From: RCIO01 sp035555795
GTDB taxonomy: Bacteria; Pseudomonadota; Alphaproteobacteria; Rhizobiales; Rhizobiaceae
Direction: 5' to 3'
NCBI GenBank assembly: GCA_035555795.1
Contig: DATMGE010000072.1
Span: forward strand, 124,001-188,000
DNA: 64,000 nt
Made by a program: the position numbers and the translations under genes. The notes below the pieces were generated by a model. The model was not told where the DNA came from, searched no databases, and saw nothing but the letters and a program-made list of their open reading frames with translations. Positions 34,509 through 43,231 of the stretch are shown piece after piece. Within the stretch, counting starts at the first letter, position 1. The number at the start of each line of letters is the position of its first letter.

Positions 34509-35519
34509 ATGGCAAATCCGGTGGTGGTCGAGGTGTTGCGCGGCGCGGTGGTGGAAAGCCGCCATCGTGGCGCGGCGGTGGTCTGCGATGCCGCGGGGAG
34601 CGTGGTGCTGGCCTTCGGCGAGGTGGAGCGACCCGTCTTCCCGCGCTCGGCGGTGAAGGCGATGCAGGCGCTGCCGCTGGTGGAATCCGGGGCCGCCGAT
34701 GGTTATGCGCTGACAGTGCAGGAACTCGCGCTCGCCTGTGCGTCCCATTCCGGCGAGGTGCGTCATGCCGAAACGGCTGCCGGCATGCTGAGGAAGGCCG
34801 GCCTGTCGCCGGAGGCGCTGGAATGCGGCGCGCATTGGCCGACCAGCCACAGGGCCACGATCGCGCTGGCGCGCGAGGGCGAGCAGCCGTCGGGCCTTCA
34901 CAATAATTGTTCCGGCAAGCATTCCGGCTTCCTGTGCGTCTGTTGCCATGAGGGGATCGACCATCATGGCTATGTCGGACGCGCCCATCCGCTTCAGGAA
35001 ATGGTGCGCGAGACGATAGCGCAGGTGACGGGCGCGGCGCATATGTCCGAATTGTGCGGCACGGACGGCTGCTCCATCCCGACCTACGCGGTGCCGCTGC
35101 GCAATCTCGCGCAGGGCTTTGCACGCATGGCCACGGGGCAGGGGCTTTCGTCCGCCCGCGCCGCCGCGGCGCGCCGACTGATGGCCGCCTGCATGGCGGA
35201 GCCATGGTTCGTGGCGGGCACCAACCGGCACGATACGAAGATGATGGCGGCCGGACGGGGACGAGTCTTCACCAAGACCGGCGCGGAGGGCGTATTCTGC
35301 GCGGCGCTGCCCGGACAGGGGCTCGGCATTGCGCTGAAATGCGACGACGGGACCGCAAGGGCGGCCGAGGTGATGATCGCCGCGGTCATCGAGCGCCTGC
35401 TGGGGCAACAGGACGAGGTCGATCCGCGCCCGTTCCACGATCTCGCGCGGCCGCAGATGAAAAACTGGAACGGCATCGCCTTCGGCGGCATGCGTCCCGT
35501 GGGGCCGCTCATCGCGTGA
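34509..35519 (+). CDS. L-asparaginase, Rhizobium etli (ReAV) class
   Basis: The protein has 336 residues. FPRSAVK (44-50) gives S47 and K50. NNCSGKHSG (132-140) gives C134 and K137. ELCGTDGCSIP gives C188. These align, offset by one, with the Ser-Lys tandem and the Cys/Lys/Cys zinc site described for the R. etli enzyme. It hydrolyses asparagine to aspartate and ammonia and is unrelated to the E. coli type I/II enzymes. The ATG at 34509 follows GGGGCGGA. No asparagine regulator or transporter is adjacent. Confidence 0.88.
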   Translation: MANPVVVEVLRGAVVESRHRGAAVVCDAAGSVVLAFGEVERPVFPRSAVKAMQALPLVESGAADGYALTVQELALACASHSGEVRHAETAAGMLRKAGLSPEALECGAHWPTSHRATIALAREGEQPSGLHNNCSGKHSGFLCVCCHEGIDHHGYVGRAHPLQEMVRETIAQVTGAAHMSELCGTDGCSIPTYAVPLRNLAQGFARMATGQGLSSARAAAARRLMAACMAEPWFVAGTNRHDTKMMAAGRGRVFTKTGAEGVFCAALPGQGLGIALKCDDGTARAAEVMIAAVIERLLGQQDEVDPRPFHDLARPQMKNWNGIAFGGMRPVGPLIA

Positions 35520-35715
35520 CGGCAGGCTGTCCTGAAAGGGAACAGGTTTTGTCGCAGCCGGGGAAGCCGGGACAGCGGCAGGCCGTGGCGGCGACCAGGG
35601 CGTGCATCTGTCCAGCGCTGGCACATCCGGCTGCGACATGACCACAACTCAGCAAGCTGCGTGCCAGACGGCGAAGGCGCTTGCCGCGACCGCCGAGAAT
35701 GCCTAATTTTCGGTT

Positions 35716-36195
35716 ATGAGCAGGGCGTTTACCAGCGAAGAGAACAATGAGGCCATTGCCGACATCGGCGAAAGGCCGGTCAGCGAGCATCGCAATCTGG
35801 TCACCGGCGAGGGACTGGCTCATATCGACGCCGAGGTTGCGCGGCTGCGCAGGGAACTGGCGAAGGCGGAGGCCGATGCCGACCGCGAAAGGATCGCACT
35901 CGCTTCACGCGACCTGCGCTACTGGAACGCGCGGCGAGAGACGGCGGAGCTTTCCGAACCCGAGAAGGACAGCGACGTCGTCCGCTTCGGCATGACGGTC
36001 CGCCTCGTGGAGGAGGACGGAGCCGAGAAGAGTTGGACGATCGTCGGCGAGGACGAGGCCGATCCGGCGAAAGGCTCGATCAGCCACGTCTCGCCGATGG
36101 CGCAGGCGCTGTTCGGCAAGCAGGCCGGTGATGTCGTGACGGTGAGCGGGCGGGAATGGGAGATTGTTTCGATGAGTATTCCTGCGGTTGGATAG
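35716..36195 (+). CDS. GreA/GreB-family transcription factor
   Basis: The protein has 159 residues. It has an N-terminal coiled coil (about 30-75: EGLAHIDAEVARLRRELAKAEAD and on) and a C-terminal FKBP-like domain with ISHVSPMAQALFGKQAGDVV (about 123-142), the GreA/GreB signature. Gre factors stimulate cleavage of backtracked RNA by RNA polymerase. The protein is divergent, so it may be a Gre-like paralogue rather than the housekeeping greA. Confidence 0.82.
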   Translation: MSRAFTSEENNEAIADIGERPVSEHRNLVTGEGLAHIDAEVARLRRELAKAEADADRERIALASRDLRYWNARRETAELSEPEKDSDVVRFGMTVRLVEEDGAEKSWTIVGEDEADPAKGSISHVSPMAQALFGKQAGDVVTVSGREWEIVSMSIPAVG

Positions 36196-36220
36196 CAGCG
36201 TCGAGTTGGAACACTTTCAC

Positions 36221-36354
36221 CGTTTGCGCCGCCCCTCATCGCCCTGCCGGCCCTTCTCCCCGTGAATGGGGACAAGAACGCTTTCGGCCTACTTTGTATT
36301 TCTTCTGCGACGTCGGCGGTTGGTGAAAGTGGCGGCACCCGGATGAGGGACGGC
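36221..36354. repeat. Rhizobial-type palindromic intergenic element, copy 1 (decayed)
   Basis: The left end CGTTTGCGCCGCCCCTCATC and the core CTTCTCCCCGT-GA-ATGGGGACAAG match the element at 47375-47553. The right end carries the inverted GGATGAGGGACGGC. The core palindrome has two mismatches. It fills the gap between the Gre-like gene and the doc toxin gene. Confidence 0.7.
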
Positions 36355-36385
36355 ATGAACAACTGAAATTGAGACGCGGCGCGCT

Positions 36386-36778
36386 CTATTCCTCGTTCTC
36401 GACAGGAATTGCGTGATCGCGGAAGAAGGCGGCTGCACCTTCTTCATCTATTTCGCCAGCAGCAATGAGCGTGACGAACTGGATGATGTCTTCGTCGCTC
36501 GCTTCCACGCTCAGGCCGTTGAAATAGAGGAAGAGGTCAGCTGCCGCGAATGCGGTTCGCTTGTTGCCGTCCACGAAGGGATGGTTCTTGGCGATGCCAT
36601 AGAGATAGGCGGCTGCGAGTTCTGCCAGGTCGGGAGTTCCATACGCTTCCTTTTGCAAAGGGCGTGCGAGGGCCGACTCCAGCATCCCCTCGTCACGGAT
36701 GCCAGCAGCGCCTCCGTGAAGGCGCAACTGCTCCGCATGGAGTGCCTCGACGAAATCGCGGGAGTGAAAATCGATCAC
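36386..36778 (-). CDS. doc: Doc/Fic-family toxin
   Basis: The protein has 130 residues. HPFVDGNKRTA at 66-76 is a Fic core with Lys in place of the second Gly and without the final Arg of AMPylators, as in the Doc branch that phosphorylates EF-Tu. The N-terminal HAEQLRLHGGAAGIRDEGML matches Doc-type proteins. It overlaps the antitoxin gene by 4 bases (ATGA), the usual antitoxin-first order. Confidence 0.9.
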   Translation of the reverse strand: MIDFHSRDFVEALHAEQLRLHGGAAGIRDEGMLESALARPLQKEAYGTPDLAELAAAYLYGIAKNHPFVDGNKRTAFAAADLFLYFNGLSVEASDEDIIQFVTLIAAGEIDEEGAAAFFRDHAIPVENEE

Positions 36779-37005
36779 TTGGCGAGTTCGCGATAGGCTT
36801 TTTCGTATTTCTTCATACGCTCGCGGGCGATCTTCATCTTGCGCTCGAATTCCTCGGCATCGTCCGCGGACCTGCGCAAGCGCAGTTCCTGATCGCCCTC
36901 GATCAGAACGATGTTGTCGCCTGCACGTAGGTTAAGCCGCTCCAGCACGTCCTTGGGGATGATAACCCCTTCGGAATTGCCGATCTTGCGAATGACGGTG
37001 TTCAT
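36775..37005 (-). CDS. AbrB/MazE-type antitoxin
   Basis: The protein has 76 residues. The N-terminal swapped-hairpin DNA-binding domain reads VIRKIGNSEGVIIPKDVLE (4-22), followed by LRAGDNIVLIEGDQELRL. The C-terminal basic helix (about 50-76) is the expected toxin-binding segment. AGGATG precedes the start. The promoter immediately upstream contains two copies of a 20-bp repeat likely to be its own operator. Confidence 0.9.
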   Translation of the reverse strand: MNTVIRKIGNSEGVIIPKDVLERLNLRAGDNIVLIEGDQELRLRRSADDAEEFERKMKIARERMKKYEKAYRELAK

Positions 37006-37018
37006 GGCTGATCATCCT

Positions 37019-37072
37019 GTTGCAACTAGGATTATAACAACGCATCCGCGATGTTGCAACAGAGATTATAAC
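37019..37072 (-). promoter_or_regulatory. Promoter/operator of the toxin-antitoxin module
   Basis: Two direct copies of GTTGCAACNNNGATTATAAC (37019-37038 and 37053-37072) are spaced 34 bp apart. On the minus strand, TTGCAA (37059-37054) and TATAAT (37036-37031) are exactly 17 bp apart and form a near-consensus sigma-70 promoter. The second GTTGCAAC palindrome falls at the expected start site near 37024. Repressor binding to either repeat would block transcription. Confidence 0.8.
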
Positions 37073-37075
37073 GAC

Positions 37076-39202
37076 TCAGGCCAGAAGGCGGTCGACCAGG
37101 CGTTCGGCGGCGTTGGGGATCACGGTTCCAGGCGGGAAGATTTCCGCTGCACCTGCCTTGCGGACGGCATCGAAATCGTCTGGCGGGATCACGCCGCCGG
37201 CGACGATGATGATGTCGTCGCGACCGAGCTTGCCGAGGGCGGATTTGAGCTCCGGGATCAGCGTCAGATGGCCGGCCGCCAGCGAGGAGGCGCCGACGAT
37301 GTTGACGTCCTGCTCCACGGCGAGCTTGGCGATTTCCTCCGGCGTCTGAAACATGGCGCCGACGGTCACGTCGAAGCCGAGGTCGGCGAAGGCGGTGGCG
37401 ATCACCTTCTGGCCGCGATCATGTCCGTCTTGCCCCATCTTGGCGACGAGGATGCGCGGCTTCGCGCCGGCCTTCTTCTCGTAGCGGGCGAGTTTTTCCT
37501 GCACGCGGTCGACCACGGGGTTCTCGCCAAGTTCCTTGCGATAGACGCCGGAAATCGTCTGCACCTGGGCCACGTGACGGCCGAACACCTTTTCCAGCGC
37601 GAGCGAGATTTCGCCCACGGTCGCATTGGCGCGGGCGGCCTTGACGGCGAAGTCGAGCAGATTGCCGCCGCCCGCGGCAGCCTCGGTCAGCGCGGAGAGC
37701 GCGCTTTCCACCGCCGCCACGTCGCGCGTGCCCTTGAGCTGCTGCAGCTTGGCCAACTGGCGTGCGCGCACCTCGGCATTGTCGATCTTGAGCACATCGA
37801 CGTCGATGTCCTTTTCCGGCGCATGGACATTGATGCCGATCAGCAATTGCTCGCCGGAATCGATGCGCGCCTGCGTGCGCGCCGCCGCTTCCTCGATGCG
37901 CAGCTTGGGGATGCCCTTCTCGGTGGCTGCCGCCATGCCGCCGAGCTGCTCGACCTCCTCGATATGGCTGAGCGCGCGGATGGCGAGCTTCTGCGTCAGG
38001 GTCTCGACATAGGCGGAGCCGCCCCACGGATCGATGATGCGCGTGGTGCCGGATTCGCGCTGGAGCAGGATCTGCGTGTTGCGGGCGATGCGGGCCGAAT
38101 GGTCGGTCGGCAGCGCCAGCGCCTCGTCGAAAGAGTTGGTGTGCAGCGACTGCGTGTGGCCCTGCGTGGCAGCCATGGCTTCCACCATCGTGCGGGCGAT
38201 GTTGTTGTAGGGGTCCTGCGCCGTCAGCGACCAGCCGGATGTCTGGCAATGGGTGCGCAGCGACAGCGAGCGCGCATTCTTCGGCTCGAAATTCTTCTTC
38301 ACCAGGGCAGCCCAGATGAGCCGCGCGGCGCGCATCTTGGCGACTTCCATGAAGAAGTTCATGCCGATCGCCCAGAAGAAGGACAGGCGCGGCGCGAAGC
38401 GGTCCACATCCAGCCCGCCCTTCACGCCGGCGCGGATATATTCGATGCCGTCGGCGATGGTGTAGGCGAGCTCGAGGTCCGCCGTCGCGCCGGCTTCCTG
38501 CATGTGGTAGCCGGAAATCGAGATCGAATTGAACTTCGGCATATGCTCGGACGTGTAGGCGAAGATATCCGAGATGATCCGCATCGAGGGTTTCGGCGGA
38601 TAGATATAGGTGTTGCGGACCATGAACTCCTTGAGGATGTCGTTCTGGATGGTCCCCGAAAGGTCCTTCTGCGCGACGCCCTGCTCCTCGGCCGCCACGA
38701 TGTAGAGCGCCATGATCGGCAGAACGGCGCCGTTCATGGTCATCGACACGCTCATCTGGTCGAGCGGGATGCCGTCGAAGAGCTGGCGCATGTCGAGGAT
38801 GGAATCGATCGCGACGCCGGCCATGCCGACATCGCCGGCGACGCGCGGATGGTCGCTGTCATAGCCGCGATGGGTGGCGAGGTCGAAGGCAACCGACAGG
38901 CCCTTCTGGCCGGAGGCGAGATTGCGCCGGTAGAAGGCGTTGGATTCCTCCGCCGTGGAGAAGCCCGCATATTGGCGGATCGTCCAGGGCTGCTGGACAT
39001 ACATGGTCGGGTAGGGACCGCGCAGATAGGGCGCGATGCCGGGCCATGTGTCGAGGAAGGTTCGTCCCTTGAGCGCCTCCTCGCCATAGAAGCGCTTGAC
39101 CGGGATGCCTTCCGGCGTGGTCCATTCATCCGACCGGCCGGCATTGCTGCGCGACTCGGCGCGCGGCGGCGTCCAGTCGAGACGCGTGAAGTCTGGGATC
39201 AT
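37076..39202 (-). CDS. scpA: Methylmalonyl-CoA mutase, large catalytic subunit
   Basis: The protein has 708 residues. The N-terminal barrel includes YPTMYVQQPWTIRQYAGFST near 85. The C-terminal cobalamin domain carries DGHDRG near 595, with SSLAAGH and AGGVIPP downstream, so it is the B12-binding subunit. It converts (R)-methylmalonyl-CoA to succinyl-CoA in propionate and branched-chain catabolism. The start at 39202 overlaps the upstream small-subunit stop (ATGA). A longer frame through the neighbour's antisense is rejected. Confidence 0.96.
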   Translation of the reverse strand: MIPDFTRLDWTPPRAESRSNAGRSDEWTTPEGIPVKRFYGEEALKGRTFLDTWPGIAPYLRGPYPTMYVQQPWTIRQYAGFSTAEESNAFYRRNLASGQKGLSVAFDLATHRGYDSDHPRVAGDVGMAGVAIDSILDMRQLFDGIPLDQMSVSMTMNGAVLPIMALYIVAAEEQGVAQKDLSGTIQNDILKEFMVRNTYIYPPKPSMRIISDIFAYTSEHMPKFNSISISGYHMQEAGATADLELAYTIADGIEYIRAGVKGGLDVDRFAPRLSFFWAIGMNFFMEVAKMRAARLIWAALVKKNFEPKNARSLSLRTHCQTSGWSLTAQDPYNNIARTMVEAMAATQGHTQSLHTNSFDEALALPTDHSARIARNTQILLQRESGTTRIIDPWGGSAYVETLTQKLAIRALSHIEEVEQLGGMAAATEKGIPKLRIEEAAARTQARIDSGEQLLIGINVHAPEKDIDVDVLKIDNAEVRARQLAKLQQLKGTRDVAAVESALSALTEAAAGGGNLLDFAVKAARANATVGEISLALEKVFGRHVAQVQTISGVYRKELGENPVVDRVQEKLARYEKKAGAKPRILVAKMGQDGHDRGQKVIATAFADLGFDVTVGAMFQTPEEIAKLAVEQDVNIVGASSLAAGHLTLIPELKSALGKLGRDDIIIVAGGVIPPDDFDAVRKAGAAEIFPPGTVIPNAAERLVDRLLA

Positions 39203-40638
39203 GCCTGGCCTCCGGCGGCCTCGTCGATGCGGGCGAGCGTGAGCTGCTCGCAGAAAATGGTGCCTTCGAGCGGATCGGGGCGGCGTTCGGCGGGCAGGGT
39301 GCTCGTCATGCGCTCTTCCGACGCGGGATAGAGGTTCGTGCCGACGATTGCGCGTTCGCCGGTCGACACTTTCGCGGCGCGGGCGGCCTGCGCTTCCTTG
39401 ATACGGGCCTGAAGCTTGCCGGCGGAGACGCTGGGGAGAATGCCGCCTTCCGCTTCGATGCGCCGGAATTCCTCCCATGCGGCATCGCAGAGCGAGCCGG
39501 TGAGCGCTTCGATTGCGCCGGAGCCGGCGGCGGGATCGCTGACGAAGCCGATGCTGCTTTCGCCTGCAAGGATGAGCTGGATATTGCGCGCCACGCGGCG
39601 CGCGAACGGGTCCGGCAATCCATGTGAGAGCGTGTGAGGCAGCACCGAGATCGTGTCGGCCCCGCCCGTGGCGGCGGCGAAACAGGCGATGGTGTTGCGC
39701 AATATGTTCGTCTCGGGATCCTTGTGGGCCAGCATGCGCCACGAGGTCTCGGCATGGATCGTGGCGGGCAGCGGCTCCACCGAACAGGCTTCCAGCACGC
39801 GCGCCCACAGGAGGCGGATTGCGCGCAGCTTGGCCATGGAAAGGAACTGGTCCTGATCCACCGCCACAGCGAAGCCGATATGCGGCGCGGCATAGACGAG
39901 CGGCTGGCGCGCATCCTCGAACATGCGCAGATAGGAAACGGCCGAGGCGACCATCGCGCCGAGTTCCTGCGCCTCGGTGGCGCCGGCATTGTGGAACACG
40001 CGGCCGTCGGCTTCCATGAGGATGCCGGGCAGGCCAAGCGCGAAATAATGGGCGAGCGATTGCGGCATGGAGGCGTGCATCGCCTCGATAGACATGCGCA
40101 GCCGCCCCGTGCCGGCGAAGATCGCGGCCGGATCGATGCCGAAGGAGATATCGAGCTTGGTCGGATCGACCTTGCGGGCGCGGAAGAGATGCAGCAGCCA
40201 GTCGACCGAAAGGCGGCTCTGCGGATGGAGATCGACGCGGACATGCGTGCGGGCGAGCGGAATGCCGTCGAGCGCGGCGGAAAGCGCTGCGGCACTTGCA
40301 GGGAGCCCGTAGCCGAATGCGTTGGGCGCGCCCTCGAACACGATCGCAAGGCCGGTGGCGCCGCCTTCGATATCCTGCAGGGCCTGCTGGTTCGCCCTTA
40401 CGGGATCGACGTCGTCCACGCGCTGGACGACCGACCATGGACGCGACGGGTCGGCCCGCAGCAGCGGATTGAAGCCTTCGGCGCGCTCATAGATCGGATC
40501 GACCCGCAGGCCGTCATCCGTCTGCGAAACCAGCACATCTTCGAAACGCGCCTCGCCAAGCGTCTTCGCGACAAGCGCGAGCCACCTGTCGCGATCGGCT
40601 TTAGGAAATTCGTCTTCGTTGAGTAATGACGCCTGCAT
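39199..40638 (-). CDS. scpB: Methylmalonyl-CoA mutase, small subunit (MutA-like)
   Basis: The protein has 479 residues. It has the mutase barrel fold (RPWSVVQRVDD near 65, HAETSWRMLAHKDPETNILR near 320) but no DxHxxG cobalamin motif, as expected for the non-catalytic partner of heterodimeric mutases. The start at 40638 is preceded by AGAGGAAG. It is translationally coupled to the large subunit. Confidence 0.92.
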   Translation of the reverse strand: MQASLLNEDEFPKADRDRWLALVAKTLGEARFEDVLVSQTDDGLRVDPIYERAEGFNPLLRADPSRPWSVVQRVDDVDPVRANQQALQDIEGGATGLAIVFEGAPNAFGYGLPASAAALSAALDGIPLARTHVRVDLHPQSRLSVDWLLHLFRARKVDPTKLDISFGIDPAAIFAGTGRLRMSIEAMHASMPQSLAHYFALGLPGILMEADGRVFHNAGATEAQELGAMVASAVSYLRMFEDARQPLVYAAPHIGFAVAVDQDQFLSMAKLRAIRLLWARVLEACSVEPLPATIHAETSWRMLAHKDPETNILRNTIACFAAATGGADTISVLPHTLSHGLPDPFARRVARNIQLILAGESSIGFVSDPAAGSGAIEALTGSLCDAAWEEFRRIEAEGGILPSVSAGKLQARIKEAQAARAAKVSTGERAIVGTNLYPASEERMTSTLPAERRPDPLEGTIFCEQLTLARIDEAAGGQA

Positions 40639-40822
40639 TCCACTTCCTCTTGGCGGCACCAATAATCGATCCCGCGCCAGCCGCAAGCATCATTGCAACT
40701 GCGCCGAGACCGGCAGGAGCCGTAAAAAGTCCATGCTGCCCCGGATCGACTGTAGGTGGAACAGCAACAGGTCGCAATGGAGGCTTACCGCTTGCGGCGG
40801 GAAGCGCGGCATTGTGGCTCAT
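40601..40822 (-). CDS. Possible small membrane protein upstream of scpB
   Basis: This is a 73-residue frame starting MSHNAALPAASGKPP. It has a Pro-rich N-terminus and one Gly/Ala-rich hydrophobic segment (about 41-60, LGAVAMMLAAGAGSIIGAA). It overlaps the scpB start by 38 bases. There is no clear ribosome site; instead CTATAATGG lies 12-18 bases upstream, which could be the -10 box of the scpBA promoter. The translation is protein-like but unsupported by a family, so it may be leader DNA only. Confidence 0.3.
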   Translation of the reverse strand: MSHNAALPAASGKPPLRPVAVPPTVDPGQHGLFTAPAGLGAVAMMLAAGAGSIIGAAKRKWNAGVITQRRRIS

Positions 40823-40885
40823 CGTCGCGACCATTATAGGTGAAACCGATGCCTGCCAGCGGCGGTGTGATGATCGGAGTCCTGC

Positions 40886-42454
40886 ATGACCGACAACGCT
40901 ATTTTTCTTGGCGCCAGCCGCAAACCGGATGACAGCTACCAGAAGCCGGAAGAGCTGCTGCTGAAATATGGCAACCGGCACGGCATCGTCACCGGCGCCA
41001 CCGGTACGGGCAAGACCGTGACCTTGCAGGTGCTGGCGGAAGGCTTCTCCAATGCCGGCGTGCCGGTGTTCTGCGCCGACATCAAGGGCGACCTGTCGGG
41101 CATTGCGATGATGGGCGAGCCGAAGGATTTTCTCGACGCCCGCGCCAAGCAGATCAAGCTCGATCCCTATGAGCATCAGGAATTTCCGGTCATCTTCTGG
41201 GACCTGTTCGGGGAGAAGGGACATCCGATCCGCGCGACCGTTTCCGAAATGGGGCCGCTTTTGCTGTCGCGGCTGATGAACCTGTCGGAAGCGCAGGAAG
41301 GCATCATGAACATCGCCTTCCGCATCGCCGATGAGGAAGGGCTGCTGCTGCTCGACATGAAGGATTTGCAGGCGCTGCTGGCCAATCTGGCGGAGCGCGC
41401 CGACGAGATCAGCGCGCGCTACGGCAATGTCGGCAAGCAGTCGGTCGGCGCGATCCAGCGTTCGCTGCTCGTGCTGGAGCAGCAGGGCGGCAACTATTTC
41501 TTCGGCGAGCCGGCACTGCGCATTGCCGACCTGATGCGCACGACGCCGGACGGGCGCGGCGCGATCAGCGTGCTGGCGGCCGACAAGCTGATGATGAATC
41601 CGCGCCTCTACGCGACATTCCTTCTGTGGCTCCTGTCGGAGCTCTTCGAGGAACTGCCGGAAATCGGCGACCCGGAGCGGCCGCGGCTGGTCTTCTTCTT
41701 CGACGAGGCGCATCTGCTCTTCGACGAGGCGCCCAAGGCATTGGTCGACCGCGTGGAGCAGGTGGTGCGCCTGATCCGTTCCAAGGGTGTCGGCGTTTAT
41801 TTCGTCACGCAATCGCCGCTCGACGTGCCGGACCGCGTGCTGGCGCAACTCGGCAACCGCATCCAGCATGCGCTGCGCGCCTATACGCCGCGCGAGCAGA
41901 AGGCGGTGAAGACGGCGGCCGAGACCTTCCGCCCCAATCCGGATTTCGATTGTTTCCAGGTCATCACCCAGCTCGGCACCGGTGAGGCGCTTGTTTCGAC
42001 GCTGGGCGAGAAAGCGGTGCCGTCCATGGTCCAGCGGACGCTGATCCGCCCGCCTGCGGCACGCATGGGGACGATCACCGACCAGGAGCGCAAGCAAGTC
42101 ATGTCGGTGAGCCCGGTCGCCATGCAGTACGATCAGTCGGTCGACCGCGAATCGGCATTCGAACTGCTTCAGAAGCGGGCGGCAGCGAAGGTCGCCGATC
42201 AGGCAAAGGCCCAGGAAAGGGCGCCGGCGGAAAGCGGCGGGCAGTCCGATGGACGCTGGACGCTGCCGGATTTCGGCAATCGCGGCGGTGGCGATGCCGA
42301 CCAGCCACGCCGTCGCACCACGACCAGCCGCGCGCCACGAACCTCGAACCGCCAGTCCGTGACCGAGGCGGCGATGAAATCGGTGGTCCGTTCGGTAGGG
42401 TCGTCGCTCGGCCGCGCCATCGTGCGCGGCATTCTGGGAAGCCTCAAGCGATGA
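40886..42454 (+). CDS. DUF853 HerA/VirB4-like ATPase (YjgR type)
   Basis: The protein has 522 residues. Walker A TGATGTGKT is at about 36-44 and Walker B VFFFDEAHLLFDE near 270. RSKGVGVYFVTQSPLDVPD near 300 is characteristic of the DUF853/HerA-like C-terminal domain. The last 80 residues are basic and low-complexity, with an Arg-rich stretch. Its cellular role is not established; the family is related to DNA-translocating ATPases. It is divergent from the scpBA operon. Confidence 0.85.
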   Translation: MTDNAIFLGASRKPDDSYQKPEELLLKYGNRHGIVTGATGTGKTVTLQVLAEGFSNAGVPVFCADIKGDLSGIAMMGEPKDFLDARAKQIKLDPYEHQEFPVIFWDLFGEKGHPIRATVSEMGPLLLSRLMNLSEAQEGIMNIAFRIADEEGLLLLDMKDLQALLANLAERADEISARYGNVGKQSVGAIQRSLLVLEQQGGNYFFGEPALRIADLMRTTPDGRGAISVLAADKLMMNPRLYATFLLWLLSELFEELPEIGDPERPRLVFFFDEAHLLFDEAPKALVDRVEQVVRLIRSKGVGVYFVTQSPLDVPDRVLAQLGNRIQHALRAYTPREQKAVKTAAETFRPNPDFDCFQVITQLGTGEALVSTLGEKAVPSMVQRTLIRPPAARMGTITDQERKQVMSVSPVAMQYDQSVDRESAFELLQKRAAAKVADQAKAQERAPAESGGQSDGRWTLPDFGNRGGGDADQPRRRTTTSRAPRTSNRQSVTEAAMKSVVRSVGSSLGRAIVRGILGSLKR

Positions 42455-42458
42455 AGCA

Positions 42459-42482
42459 GCGGGGATGAGAAGACATCCCCGC
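42459..42482. terminator. Hairpin between convergent genes
   Basis: A 9-bp perfect stem (GCGGGGATG/CATCCCCGC) with a 6-base loop lies between the stops of the ATPase and transpeptidase genes. There is no T run, so it is a weaker or bidirectional terminator candidate. Confidence 0.55.
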
Positions 42483-42490
42483 CACGTTCG

Positions 42491-43231
42491 TCACGAGAAG
42501 AAGCGCATCCGGCGCACGCCGGAGGTCACGATGATCGGCGTCTTGTTGGGGACGCGATCATAGAGATCGATGATGTCCTGGTTCATCAGACGCACGCAGC
42601 CCGACGACACGGACTTTCCGATGGAGTTCCATTCCGGCGATCCATGCAGGCGGTAGAGCGTGTCGACCCCATCCTGGAAGATGTAGAGCGCGCGGGCGCC
42701 GAGCGGGTTTGTGATGCCCGGCTTCATGCCGCCATTGTCGGCGCTGTATTTTGCGAGGTCGGGCTGGCGGGCGATCATTTCCGCCGGCGGCGTCCAGGTC
42801 GGCCATTTGCGCTTCCACTGGACCACGGCGCGCCCGGACCACTCGAAGCCCGCGCGGCCGAGACCGACGCCGTAGCGTAGCGCCTTGCCGCCCGGCTGGA
42901 CGAGGTAAAGATGGTGGCCGGCCGTATCGACGACGATCGTGCCGGGTTTCTCGCCGGTCGGATCGTTGACGACCTGCCGATAGAATTCGCTCGGCACGCG
43001 ATCGATCGGCACTGCCGGGATGACGAAGCCTTCATCGACCTTCTGGCCGTAAGCCTCCTGATAGTTGAGCGGCGCGGGGGCCGGGCCGACGGCAGGCGGA
43101 GGCAGTGACCGACCGGGGCCGGTGGTGCAGGCCGACACCGCGATGGATGCCGATCCGACGGCGGCCAGCGACAGGAACCGGCGACGGTTGAGCGAAATCT
43201 GATTGTCGTCTTTCAAAGTGGATACCCCCAA
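42491..43231 (-). CDS. L,D-transpeptidase (YkuD family), Tat/lipoprotein signal
   Basis: The protein has 246 residues. RRRFLSLAAVGSASIAVSAC (17-36) combines a twin-arginine start with a lipobox-like VSAC. The YkuD domain follows, with H196 in RLHGSPEW and catalytic C212 in SSGCVRL. It forms 3-3 peptidoglycan cross-links or attaches outer-membrane proteins to peptidoglycan in the periplasm. Hyphomicrobiales carry many such paralogues. It is monocistronic. Confidence 0.9.
   Translation of the reverse strand: MGVSTLKDDNQISLNRRRFLSLAAVGSASIAVSACTTGPGRSLPPPAVGPAPAPLNYQEAYGQKVDEGFVIPAVPIDRVPSEFYRQVVNDPTGEKPGTIVVDTAGHHLYLVQPGGKALRYGVGLGRAGFEWSGRAVVQWKRKWPTWTPPAEMIARQPDLAKYSADNGGMKPGITNPLGARALYIFQDGVDTLYRLHGSPEWNSIGKSVSSGCVRLMNQDIIDLYDRVPNKTPIIVTSGVRRMRFFS

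Noticed and set aside
39203..40438. Long N-terminal extension of the methylmalonyl-CoA mutase frame, giving 1120 residues
   Set aside because: The extra part is Arg-rich out-of-frame translation of the scpB gene. The mutase start at 39202 overlaps the scpB stop as ATGA.
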